Assembly: GCA_029939785.1 (NCBI GenBank)
Contig: JAOZSG010000008.1
Coordinates: 1-23,990, forward strand
DNA: 23,990 bases
Direction of reading: 5' to 3'
Source of the DNA: Fidelibacterota bacterium
GTDB taxonomy: Bacteria > Fidelibacterota > UBA2242 > JAFGTP01
Shown here one piece after another: positions 17,033 through 23,990 of the stretch. How positions within the stretch are numbered: position 1 is the first letter of the stretch; every line of letters begins with the position of its first letter. The position numbers and the translations under genes were made by a program. The notes beneath the pieces were generated by a model. It was given only the letters and a program-made list of their open reading frames with translations. It searched no databases and was not told where the DNA came from.

Positions 17033-18433
17033 TTACACATGAATCGCTTCGTTATATGCATCATGAATAGCCTCTATTACACTTTCTGCCAATGAAGGAT
17101 GTGCATGAATAATGTTTTTCAAATCATCAAAAGTCATTTGTTTATCCACTGCTGTTACCAGTTCTGAAATAAGTTCTGTTGCTTCACTTCCTACTATATG
17201 ACCACCTAAAATAATATTAGTTTTAGTATCAAAAATAACTTTTACCATTCCGGTAATTTCACCAATTGCCAGACTTTTGCCATTAGCACGAAAATAAAAC
17301 TTTCCGATTTTCAATTCATGACCTGCATCTGTTGCTTTTGCCTCGGTTAATCCTACACTTGCAACCTGTGGCTGACAATAAGTACATCCGGGAACAGCAT
17401 TGTAATTGACCAAAGCCGGATTATGTCCATAAATTTTTTCAACTGCATGAATTGCTTCTGCAGATGCAACATGAGCTAAGCATGGAGCACCAATGACATC
17501 ACCGATTGCATAAACACCGTTAATTGAAGTCTCATAATTTTTATTAACTTTAATCCATCCGACATTAGTTTCAATACCGATTTTTTCCAAACCAATATTT
17601 TCTATGTTTGGTTGCACACCGATGGCCATTAATGTTTTTTGTGATGAGAGAATTATCTCTTTCCCTTTTTTATCTTCAATTACTGTATCAACCAAATTAT
17701 TAGCAACATTAACTTTTTGAACTTTTGCACCAATGTACATTTTAATTTTAAGTTTTTTAAAAGCACGTGTCACTTCTTTCGCTATTTCTTCATCTTCATT
17801 TGGTAATATCTGTGGTAATGCTTCGACAATAGTTACCTCCGCACCGAATGATTTATAAATATAGGCGAATTCAACACCAATAGCACCAGCACCAATTATT
17901 ACAATTGAATCCGGTACATCATCCAGAACCAGTGCTTCTTTACTTGAAATAATATATTTTCTGTCAATTTCAATACCTGGAATTGATCTGGGTCTTGCTC
18001 CTGTAGCAATAATAATTGAATCAGCAGTAACAGTTTCCTTAATATTGCCCTCATTATCTGATACTTCAATTGTATTTTTGTCGATAAATTTTCCAAAGCC
18101 GCTAATAAGAGTAACTTTATTTTTCTTAAACAGAAAATTTATTCCTTTTGATAATTTTCCGGCAACTTCGCGACTTCTTTGAACAATTTTACCAAAATCA
18201 AAAGAAGGATTTTCCAGATTAAATCCAAATTTATCTGCTTCATTAAGACTACGCCACATATCAGCATTTTTTATAAGAGCCTTTGTCGGAATACAACCCC
18301 AATTCAGACAAATTCCACCTACCTCAGACTTTTCAACACATGCTACTGATTTACCCAATTGAGCGGCTTTAATTGCGGCTACATATCCACCCGGACCTGA
18401 TCCTAATACTAATAAATCATAATGACTATTCAT
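17033..18433 (-). CDS. lpd: Dihydrolipoamide dehydrogenase (E3)
   Basis: This FAD- and NAD-dependent enzyme reoxidises dihydrolipoyl groups in 2-oxoacid dehydrogenase or glycine cleavage complexes. From the ATG at 18433 it has 466 residues. It has the FAD-binding GSGPGGY (11-17), redox disulfide Cys42/Cys47 in GGICLNWGCIPTKAL, NAD-binding GAGAIGVEFA at about 180, the FAD-binding AIGDVIG segment at about 310, and the C-terminal catalytic His445-Pro...Glu450 (HPSLAE). The frame extends to 18457, but AGGAG seven bases upstream of 18433 and the overlap with nfo decide for the later ATG. It sits with lipB and lipA, yet no E1, E2 or glycine-cleavage H protein is in the window. Confidence 0.96.
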   Translation of the reverse strand: MNSHYDLLVLGSGPGGYVAAIKAAQLGKSVACVEKSEVGGICLNWGCIPTKALIKNADMWRSLNEADKFGFNLENPSFDFGKIVQRSREVAGKLSKGINFLFKKNKVTLISGFGKFIDKNTIEVSDNEGNIKETVTADSIIIATGARPRSIPGIEIDRKYIISSKEALVLDDVPDSIVIIGAGAIGVEFAYIYKSFGAEVTIVEALPQILPNEDEEIAKEVTRAFKKLKIKMYIGAKVQKVNVANNLVDTVIEDKKGKEIILSSQKTLMAIGVQPNIENIGLEKIGIETNVGWIKVNKNYETSINGVYAIGDVIGAPCLAHVASAEAIHAVEKIYGHNPALVNYNAVPGCTYCQPQVASVGLTEAKATDAGHELKIGKFYFRANGKSLAIGEITGMVKVIFDTKTNIILGGHIVGSEATELISELVTAVDKQMTFDDLKNIIHAHPSLAESVIEAIHDAYNEAIHV

Positions 18434-18443
18434 TTTTATTCTC

Positions 18444-19289
18444 CTAACTTTTAACACTATTTTTTAGTAATAATATTTCTGCTGCAAAATACTCATCACC
18501 ATTAGGTGTTTCCAATAACATAGGACAATCTGCAAATCGGTCATCATTCATCAAACGGATAAAAGGTTCAGCACCAATATATCCTTTTCCTATATTATCA
18601 TGTCTGTCTTTTCTTGAATTCAATGGATTTTTAGAATCATTCAGATGAAAGACTTTTAATCTATCCAATCCAATGATATCATCAAACTTTTTGAAAGTAT
18701 CAAAATAAGCCTTTTTACTTCTGAGGTCATATCCTGCTACAAAAGCATGACAAGTATCAAAACATACTCCAAGTTTTTCAGGATAACTGCAAAACTCTAT
18801 TATCTTTTGTAAATGCTCAAATCTATATCCTACATTTGAACCTTGCCCGGCAGTGTTTTCAAGAAGTAGAGTTGCTTTCAAATCACCTTTAGCTTCAATA
18901 GCCCTGTCCAAATTTTCAGCAATCTGTTTCAGACAAGAATCTTCTCCCTGGCCTAAATGCGAGCCTGGATGGAACACTATATAAGGTATTTCCAAAAAAT
19001 CAGATCTTATTAATTCATCAAGAAAAGATTTTCGGGATTTCTCTAATTTCTCCGGTTCAACACCACCAAGATTTGTTAAATAATTATGATGAACCACAAC
19101 CTTTTGTATTTTATGTTTTTTCAACTCACTTAAAAAAATATCACGTTGCTGTTTACTTACTGGTTTTGTATTCCATTGTATTTGATTTGCCGAAAATATC
19201 TGCATTGCTTCACAATCAAATCTCTCTGCTCTTCCTGGAGATTTTTCTACGCCTCCTGCGATAGAAATATGACAACCGATTAATCCCAT
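18444..19289 (-). CDS. nfo: Endonuclease IV (AP endonuclease)
   Basis: It cleaves the DNA backbone at abasic sites during base excision repair. The 281 residues closely match the usual length of about 285. The zinc ligands of the family are visible at His68, His107, Glu144, Asp178, His181, His215, Asp228, His230 and Glu260, in motifs such as VFHPGSH, LLLENTAGQG, FDTCH, FHLNDSK and DRHDNIGKG. The ATG at 19289 begins three bases after the nth stop. An AGGAG-type site falls inside the end of nth, so the two are coupled. This places the AP endonuclease directly behind the glycosylase that generates its substrate. Confidence 0.97.
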   Translation of the reverse strand: MGLIGCHISIAGGVEKSPGRAERFDCEAMQIFSANQIQWNTKPVSKQQRDIFLSELKKHKIQKVVVHHNYLTNLGGVEPEKLEKSRKSFLDELIRSDFLEIPYIVFHPGSHLGQGEDSCLKQIAENLDRAIEAKGDLKATLLLENTAGQGSNVGYRFEHLQKIIEFCSYPEKLGVCFDTCHAFVAGYDLRSKKAYFDTFKKFDDIIGLDRLKVFHLNDSKNPLNSRKDRHDNIGKGYIGAEPFIRLMNDDRFADCPMLLETPNGDEYFAAEILLLKNSVKS

Positions 19290-19292
19290 TTA

Positions 19293-19949
19293 CTATTCCT
19301 TTTCTCCTTTTTCATTCTGAAAAAACTTACACTCTTTGGTTAAAAAACAGTCATCACATTTTGGATTTCGTGCTATGCATAATTTTCTGCCATGTGCAAT
19401 AACCAAATGTCCAAATACTGTCCAATTCTCTCTCTGAATTACTTTTTCCAAATCTGTTTCAATTTTTTCCGGAGTGCTGTTATTTGTTAAACCCAATCTT
19501 CGTGAAATTCGTCCAACATGAGTATCAACAACAATTCCTGGAACTCCAAAAGCATCGCCAAGCACTACGTTTGCAGTTTTTCTCCCAACTCCCTGAAGTT
19601 TCAATAACTGATTAATATCCTTTGGAACAATACCATCATAATTTTCAACAAGAGATGTCATACAGTTTTTTATGGATTTTGCTTTATTATTATAAAAGCC
19701 GGTTGATTTAATTATTTTTTTTATTTCATCAATGTCGGAATCTGCAATGTCTTTTGCAGTTGGAAAGGTTTTAAACAATATCGGTGCAACTTTATTTACT
19801 TGTTTATCTGTACATTGAGCAGATAAAATTGTGGAAATTAATAATTGAACCGGATTCTTAAATTCCAATGAACATTTTGCCTCAGGATAGTTTTCAAACA
19901 ATTTTTTTAGAATTTTATGTGCTTTTTCTCTTAATTTTTTCACGGTCAA
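19293..19949 (-). CDS. nth: Endonuclease III (DNA glycosylase/AP lyase)
   Basis: It removes oxidised pyrimidines and nicks the abasic site. The 218 residues carry the helix-hairpin-helix LLKLQGVGRKTANVVL (115-130) with catalytic Lys124, catalytic Asp142 in VDTHVGR, and the [4Fe-4S] motif Cys191-X6-Cys198-X2-Cys201-X5-Cys207. All catalytic residues are intact. The start is uncertain: the frame opens with TTG at 19949, a GTG lies two codons later at 19943, and neither has a clear Shine-Dalgarno. It is the first gene of the long minus-strand run and is divergent from the MurB-like gene across 113 bases that contain a 10-base palindrome (TCATATATGA, 19966-19975). Confidence 0.95.
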   Translation of the reverse strand: MTVKKLREKAHKILKKLFENYPEAKCSLEFKNPVQLLISTILSAQCTDKQVNKVAPILFKTFPTAKDIADSDIDEIKKIIKSTGFYNNKAKSIKNCMTSLVENYDGIVPKDINQLLKLQGVGRKTANVVLGDAFGVPGIVVDTHVGRISRRLGLTNNSTPEKIETDLEKVIQRENWTVFGHLVIAHGRKLCIARNPKCDDCFLTKECKFFQNEKGEKE

Positions 19950-20062
19950 AACTTAATAAAATTATTCATATATGAGAATAGATTCTTTGATTTATAAAAT
20001 TTAAAATGAATCCGTGAATTTATCCCGTATTTAATAGTATATTTATAAACAGTAATATATAA

Positions 20063-21103
20063 ATGAAAGTGCAAAAAATGAGAATTTCTGAAAAAAGAAT
20101 GTTAAAATTAACGAACGAATTAAAAAAAGTTCATATTAAATATAAAACAAATATACAATTAAGTTCATTGACAACAATTCATGTTGGAGGTCTGGCTTCA
20201 ATTATTCTGGAACCGGAAAATTCATCACAATTATACGAAGCAGTATATATTGCTGAAAAATTTGGTTTTCAATTTAAAGTAATCGGAAATGGAAGTAACC
20301 TGATTATTTCCGATACCAATATAGATTTTTTACCAATAATCAACAAAAAAGGTCAATGGGAAGTTATCGATACATCACCGAGATCACGTAATATAAAAAG
20401 CAAATTTTCACAGAATGATTCAAATAGTGATAAAATATTTGAAAATGGAAAGGACGTTATTGTTCAGGCAGACTCAGGAATCAGACTTACTCAGTTCGCC
20501 ACAGAATTATATCAAAAGAAAATTTTCGGACTTGAACATTTTGCAGGGATTCATTCAACAATAGGTGGAGCAGTATATAAAAATATTCATGGTATGAACA
20601 AATTATTTTCAGATATTATAGAATCTGTTACAATTCTGGATAATTCAAAAATAAGGATTATTTCAAGGGAAAAACTCAATTTTGATTATGATTACAGTTT
20701 TCTTCAGGACACCAATCAAATTTTACTCTCGGCTAATTTAAGATTAAAACAAGGCGATATTACTGAACTTAAAAAATTACGTGCAAAATGGATCCAACAA
20801 AAAACTCCTCAACCACAAAAATCCGCAGGTTGTATTTTTCAAAACCTAACTAAGGAACAACAGGATAATTTGAATTTACCAACACAATCGATTGGTTATT
20901 TCATTGATCAAAAATTAAATCTAAAAGGGAAAATAATTGGAGGTGCCAAAATATCCGAGAATCATGCTGAATTTATTGAAAATATTGGTGATGCAACATC
21001 CAATGATATTCATTCTTTAATAAAATTTATACAAAATGAATCTGAGCAAAAATATAAAATAAAATTAGCTTTGAAAGTAGAACTGGCAGGAAAATTCAAA
21101 TAA
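20063..21103 (+). CDS. MurB-like FAD-binding protein with altered catalytic residues
   Basis: A 346-residue relative of UDP-N-acetylenolpyruvoylglucosamine reductase, the NADPH-dependent enzyme of peptidoglycan precursor synthesis. The FAD-binding half is recognisable (TTIHVGGLASIILEP at 37-51, GNGSNLIISD at 75-84, GLEHFAGIHSTIGGAVYKN at 156-174). The substrate half is also there (SAGCIFQNL at 254-262, IGGAKISENHAEFIENIGDAT at 292-312). All three expected catalytic positions differ. The Arg of the YRxS motif is Asp210 (FDYDYSF). The proton-donor Ser is Cys257. The Glu of the LxPEV end is Lys338 (LALKVELAG). The segment NIHGMN (174-179) recalls other PCMH-type flavoproteins. It may be an inactive or repurposed paralogue rather than true MurB. 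Start uncertain: Met1, Met6 or Met13, none with a good ribosome site. It is 18 bases ahead of the peroxiredoxin-like gene. Confidence 0.8.
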   Translation: MKVQKMRISEKRMLKLTNELKKVHIKYKTNIQLSSLTTIHVGGLASIILEPENSSQLYEAVYIAEKFGFQFKVIGNGSNLIISDTNIDFLPIINKKGQWEVIDTSPRSRNIKSKFSQNDSNSDKIFENGKDVIVQADSGIRLTQFATELYQKKIFGLEHFAGIHSTIGGAVYKNIHGMNKLFSDIIESVTILDNSKIRIISREKLNFDYDYSFLQDTNQILLSANLRLKQGDITELKKLRAKWIQQKTPQPQKSAGCIFQNLTKEQQDNLNLPTQSIGYFIDQKLNLKGKIIGGAKISENHAEFIENIGDATSNDIHSLIKFIQNESEQKYKIKLALKVELAGKFK

Positions 21104-21121
21104 AAAAACAGGAAAAATATC

Positions 21122-21613
21122 ATGTTTAGATTTTTCAAAAAAACGAAAATCAAAATTTGGGAAATTGGTGATATAGTAAAAGAGATAAGATTATTCGATC
21201 ACCAAAGTAATGAATTTTTATTTAATGAAAATTCAAGCAGAAAACTTCTCCTATCATTTTTTCCTCTTGCCTGGACAAAAAGTAGTCAGCAACAGATCGA
21301 AAATTTGGATCGACATATATCCAGATTTCAGCGATTTAACACTACTCCTGTCGGAATATGTACTGATACCATGGCCAGTATAAAAGCCTGGGTGCGGACT
21401 ATTACAATACGAAATATCAGGTTATTATCAGATTTTTGGCCTCATGGATATTATACTAATAAATTTGGAGTTATTGATCCTCAAAAAGGATATCCTCAAA
21501 GATCAATTATAATTATTGATGAAGATAAAAAGATAATCTTCAAAAAAATATATGATATTTCATCAAACCCTGATTTAGAAGAGATATTCGACTTATTGTC
21601 AAAAAAAAACTAG
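21122..21613 (+). CDS. Peroxiredoxin-like protein lacking the peroxidatic cysteine
   Basis: A 163-residue thioredoxin-fold protein of the AhpC/TSA family, which normally reduces peroxides with an active-site cysteine. The family pattern is clear: FFPLAWT (46-52) where PxxxTxxC is expected, TDTMASIKAW (81-90), LLSDFWPHGYYTNKFGV (101-117) and QRSIIIID (126-133) with Arg127, the usual active-site arginine. The catalytic cysteine position is Ser55 (codon AGT), and the only cysteine, Cys80, is elsewhere. Classical peroxidase activity is therefore unlikely. AGGA lies eight bases before the ATG. It is 18 bases behind the MurB-like gene, so the two are probably one operon. No signal peptide is present, so it is probably cytoplasmic. 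Confidence 0.85.
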   Translation: MFRFFKKTKIKIWEIGDIVKEIRLFDHQSNEFLFNENSSRKLLLSFFPLAWTKSSQQQIENLDRHISRFQRFNTTPVGICTDTMASIKAWVRTITIRNIRLLSDFWPHGYYTNKFGVIDPQKGYPQRSIIIIDEDKKIIFKKIYDISSNPDLEEIFDLLSKKN

Positions 21614-21628
21614 AAAACATTTGAAAGT

Positions 21629-21660
21629 ACTGCTTGTCCGGAGTAATGAAATGAAAACAT
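21629..21660 (+). repeat. Dispersed repeat copy B
   Basis: Matches the minus strand of 16985-17016 at 26 of 32 positions without gaps, beginning with an identical ACTGCTTGTC. Here the outer arms are no longer complementary, so this copy appears to be a decayed form of the hairpin upstream of lipB. It lies 15 bases after the peroxiredoxin-like stop. Confidence 0.6.
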
Positions 21661-21669
21661 TAAACAATT

Positions 21670-21689
21670 GACCCTTTTCGAATTGGGTC
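21670..21689. terminator. Weak hairpin between convergent genes
   Basis: GACCC (21670-21674) and GGGTC (21685-21689) pair around a ten-base loop in the gap between the peroxiredoxin-like gene and the convergent NFACT gene, touching the latter's stop. There is no strong T-run on either strand, so termination is uncertain. Confidence 0.3.
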
Positions 21690-23332
21690 TAACTACAGGG
21701 ATCGTAGGGCTCAACAATAATACTTTTTTCATATTTTAAATTAACTTGTCCTGATGACATCGCTTTTTTTTTCCAAACATATTTTCGTCTTGTATAAATC
21801 ACAGGAACTACAGATGAGTGCTTCGCTTTACTAAAAAATGCTGCAAATCCAGCTGCTCTTTCCAATATATCTTTGGGAATTGATTCTTTTTTTTCAGGAT
21901 TTCTTACTATAATATGCGAGCCTGTTATTTTATGTGCATGTAACCAAAAATCATTTGGTTTACCAACTTTAAATGTCAAGACATCATTATCCTTTGCACT
22001 TTTCCCAATTAAAATTTCCCAGTTTTTATAGTAATATTTTTTATATGGAATTCTGGTACTACTGTCTTCTTTTTCATTTTGTTTAATCATTTCAGCAGGT
22101 AAATTTTTTTCGAATTTTTTCAATTCTTTTATATCTGTTGAATTTTTAATTTCTGTTAAAATTTTCTGCATTTTTTTTTGTAATAATACATTTATAGAAA
22201 TTGAGGATAATAAATCATTTTTAGATTTTGATAAATTCTTTGCTTTTCTATAATATTTTTCTGCATTTTGAGCAGGTGATAATCTTTTATCAAGTAATAT
22301 AGTTAATTTTAGATCTGGATTGGTTAATCGAGGCAATGTAATTTCATCCTGATTTGTTGAAATCCTATAAATATTTGCCAAAATTGTATCACCATATTCC
22401 CGATAATCATTTAATTCAGGTAAATTAATAAGATTTTGTCTTTGGGCAAATATTCGTTTCTCTATGATATGAATAAATTTACTAAATCGTTGTTCCAAAC
22501 GTTTCTTAATCTGAGAGAAATAAAATCCTTTATAAAATTGACTAATAAAACTTTTTAAGAAATCAATATAATTAGTATGAATAGTTTTATCCAAATTAAC
22601 AGATTGGTAAGAAATAAGAGAAATCATTGGCGGTATTGAATTGTAAATGTAAAAATTTGATGAATTTAGTTCTGTTAAAATATCGTTAATTACTCCAATT
22701 ATATTATCCTTTTGATAATTTGTTAAGTTAACAACAAGTTCTTTTCCATCAATTCCTGAACGATAACATATTTCTTCCCGTAATTGTTTTGAATATAATT
22801 TCATTGGAAGCAATTTTAAAAATTGGAATATATTCTTATCATGATAAGTCTCAAAACAAATATTTTTATTAAAATTTAATTCATAATATGAAAATTCTAT
22901 AAAATCATTTAATATTGGAATATCTGATTTTTTATTTTTTTTATAACAATCAAATATCTGAAAATCATGATCAAGAAATAATGCATTCCCATTACTTCCA
23001 AACAATTGGAATAATAAATAACCACAATTTTTAGAAAATACGAATAATATTTGTCTGTCAGATTTATGAATTAATACTTTTTCTATTATATTTCCGTCTA
23101 AACCTTTTAAAATTTTAACAACTTTTTGAGTTTTAGGTGTATGTTCTTCAGGGATTAAAAAAGGCAATGGATTTTTTATAGAAAAATGAATACTTGAGTA
23201 TTCAGGATGATTAATTATTGGAAGATATAATTCATTCTTTTGATATGTAAATGGAGTATGGAAAGAAAAACCAACTAAGCATTGATTATAAAATTTTGTT
23301 AATTCTAAAATATTATACCAACTATTAAACAT
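21689..23332 (-). CDS. NFACT-family protein (RqcH/Rqc2-like ribosome quality control factor)
   Basis: A 547-residue member of the NFACT family (RqcH, FbpA, eukaryotic Rqc2/NEMF). These bind stalled 50S subunits and promote addition of C-terminal alanine tails that mark the nascent chain for degradation. The N-terminal NFACT-N region ends in SDRQILFVF with the conserved Asp92-Arg93 and YLLFQLFGSNGNALFLD (105-121). A coiled-coil middle part (about 260-410) follows. The C-terminal NFACT-R domain (about 425-545) contains GKSAKDNDVLTFKVGKPND and FWLHAHKITGSHIIVRNP. Family assignment is firm; the exact role is by homology. The ATG at 23332 lacks a Shine-Dalgarno, and no other in-frame start fits. 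It is slightly shorter than the usual 560-580 residues because the N-terminus is more divergent. Confidence 0.92.
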   Translation of the reverse strand: MFNSWYNILELTKFYNQCLVGFSFHTPFTYQKNELYLPIINHPEYSSIHFSIKNPLPFLIPEEHTPKTQKVVKILKGLDGNIIEKVLIHKSDRQILFVFSKNCGYLLFQLFGSNGNALFLDHDFQIFDCYKKNKKSDIPILNDFIEFSYYELNFNKNICFETYHDKNIFQFLKLLPMKLYSKQLREEICYRSGIDGKELVVNLTNYQKDNIIGVINDILTELNSSNFYIYNSIPPMISLISYQSVNLDKTIHTNYIDFLKSFISQFYKGFYFSQIKKRLEQRFSKFIHIIEKRIFAQRQNLINLPELNDYREYGDTILANIYRISTNQDEITLPRLTNPDLKLTILLDKRLSPAQNAEKYYRKAKNLSKSKNDLLSSISINVLLQKKMQKILTEIKNSTDIKELKKFEKNLPAEMIKQNEKEDSSTRIPYKKYYYKNWEILIGKSAKDNDVLTFKVGKPNDFWLHAHKITGSHIIVRNPEKKESIPKDILERAAGFAAFFSKAKHSSVVPVIYTRRKYVWKKKAMSSGQVNLKYEKSIIVEPYDPCS

Positions 23333-23390
23333 AGCAAAAAATAATCAATACAATTTTACTATCCAAACAGAAGAATATTACTTTAATTGG

Positions 23391-23630
23391 TTAATTTAAA
23401 AAACCATAAAGCATTTCCAGGGCGAAAAATAGCCTCCTCCGTCTGGTGCATACAAATATTTCTTTATACTCACATATATTTAACAGGAAACTATTTACTC
23501 CACCTGCAGCAATAACTGAATAATCAGGGTAAATTTTAACTCTTGAAGAAACAGTGCCGTTACTTTTGTAAGTCCAGTTAACAACTTCATCAGATAAAAG
23601 ATTAATAGTGTCAGTAGCCTCAACCCATTT
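23391..23630 (-). pseudogene. Possible gene remnant without start codon
   Basis: Eighty codons are open between TGA at 23631-23633 and TAA at 23391-23393 on the minus strand, with no ATG, GTG or TTG near the upstream end. The translation (KWVEATDTINLLSDEVVNWT..., then KIYPDYSVIAAGGVNSFL) has a protein-like composition with less A+T-biased codons (GGC, GCC, CGG) than neighbouring spacers. It would be a fragment of an unidentified protein whose 5' part has been lost at the hairpin 23622-23650. The last 25 codons, rich in Arg, may be read-through of non-coding DNA. Identity unknown. Confidence 0.4.
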
Positions 23631-23650
23631 TCAGCGAAGCCAAATGGGTT
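23622..23650. repeat. Perfect 9-base-arm hairpin
   Basis: AACCCATTT (23622-23630), 11-base loop containing GCGAAG, AAATGGGTT (23642-23650). No T-run follows. The arms touch the broken end of the gene remnant. The GCGAAG loop recalls the loop of the hairpin upstream of lipB. Confidence 0.6.
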
Positions 23651-23938
23651 TCAGGTGGATGGGAAGTAAATACAGTAAATAACCAAAAGTAATCTACCAA
23701 GAATAAATATGTTCATAAAAAATCATTTATCAATAAGTGCGAACATTAAATACAGATAAAATTCGATTAAAAATATATTCAGTTACTGGTAATAATAATT
23801 TGTAGGAGCAATTTGCAAATCAATATTATAAATCGAATAAAAATATTGCACATGATTTATTGAATTTTATTAGAGAAGAAGAGCATTGGCAAATGAGATG
23901 AAAATTTTGAAACAATAAATTAAAGAGTTCTAAACAAA

Positions 23939-23966
23939 AAAAGGAACCGCCGTGACAGTTCCTTTT
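23939..23966 (-). terminator. Rho-independent terminator, best on the minus strand
   Basis: AAAAGGAAC (23939-23947) pairs with GTTCCTTTT (23958-23966) around a ten-base loop. Read on the minus strand, the GGAAC/GTTCC stem is followed by seven T residues, a good terminator for a minus-strand gene beyond the right edge. On the plus strand four T residues follow, so it could also work in that direction. Confidence 0.7.
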
Positions 23967-23990
23967 GTGCTTGATTGAATGTATGAAGGA

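Larger units (their letters stand above)
23333..23990. other. 658-base region without an intact gene
   Basis: No complete gene is visible. The region holds an 80-codon open frame without a start codon (23391-23630, minus strand), a perfect 9-base-arm hairpin (23622-23650), a 32-codon start-less frame on the plus strand (23806-23901, ending EEEHWQMR) and a rho-independent terminator (23939-23966). It looks like decayed coding DNA. Confidence 0.6.

Noticed and set aside
23622..23650. Hairpin considered as an insertion-sequence end or integron attC site
   Set aside because: No transposase, no matching second end, and no attC-type R-box pattern is seen.

Overview
This is an A+T-rich bacterial chromosome segment using the standard code, with 20 protein-coding genes that I can support, one of them cut by the left edge. 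The organism is probably an anaerobe: its only ribonucleotide reductase here is the oxygen-sensitive class III type (nrdD-nrdG). It is Gram-negative, shown by a TolC-type outer-membrane channel and small beta-barrel-like proteins. A secreted protein ends in the FlgD-like type IX secretion tail with the QNYPNPFN motif, which is common in the FCB superphylum (Cloacimonadota, Marinimicrobia, Ignavibacteriota, Calditrichota and relatives). I cannot place it more finely from sequence alone.

Layout. 1-440 (-): truncated coiled-coil protein. 539-2032 (-): secreted modular protein (dockerin-like plus cohesin-like plus sorting tail). 2033-2894: long non-coding interval with phased A-tracts, two palindromes and a promoter overlapping two NrdR-box-like sites. 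2895-5683 (+): nrdD-nrdG. 5741-19949 (-): 14 genes in one direction with tiny gaps or overlaps. In order of transcription these are nth-nfo (base excision repair), lpd-lipB-lipA (lipoate synthesis and E3), a CCA/poly(A) nucleotidyltransferase, then an eight-gene exporter block: Yip1-like membrane protein, TolC-like channel, MacA-like adaptor, two paralogous outer-membrane proteins of unknown family, MacB-type ATPase and two MacB/FtsX permeases. 20063-21613 (+): a MurB-like flavoprotein and a peroxiredoxin-like protein, both lacking the usual catalytic residues. 21689-23332 (-): an RqcH/NFACT-family protein. 23333-23990: no intact gene; it holds gene remnants, a hairpin and a rho-independent terminator.

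How the genes work together. The exporter block looks like one tripartite efflux machine (inner-membrane ABC pump, periplasmic adaptor, outer-membrane channel) with two extra beta-barrel-like proteins and a small membrane protein. LipB and LipA build the lipoyl group that Lpd reoxidises, but no lipoylated acceptor protein is encoded here. Nth and Nfo carry out successive steps of base excision repair. The most unusual items are the two-gene MurB-like/peroxiredoxin-like pair with altered active sites, the paired unknown outer-membrane proteins inside the exporter operon, and a diverged 32-base repeat found in two intergenic spacers.
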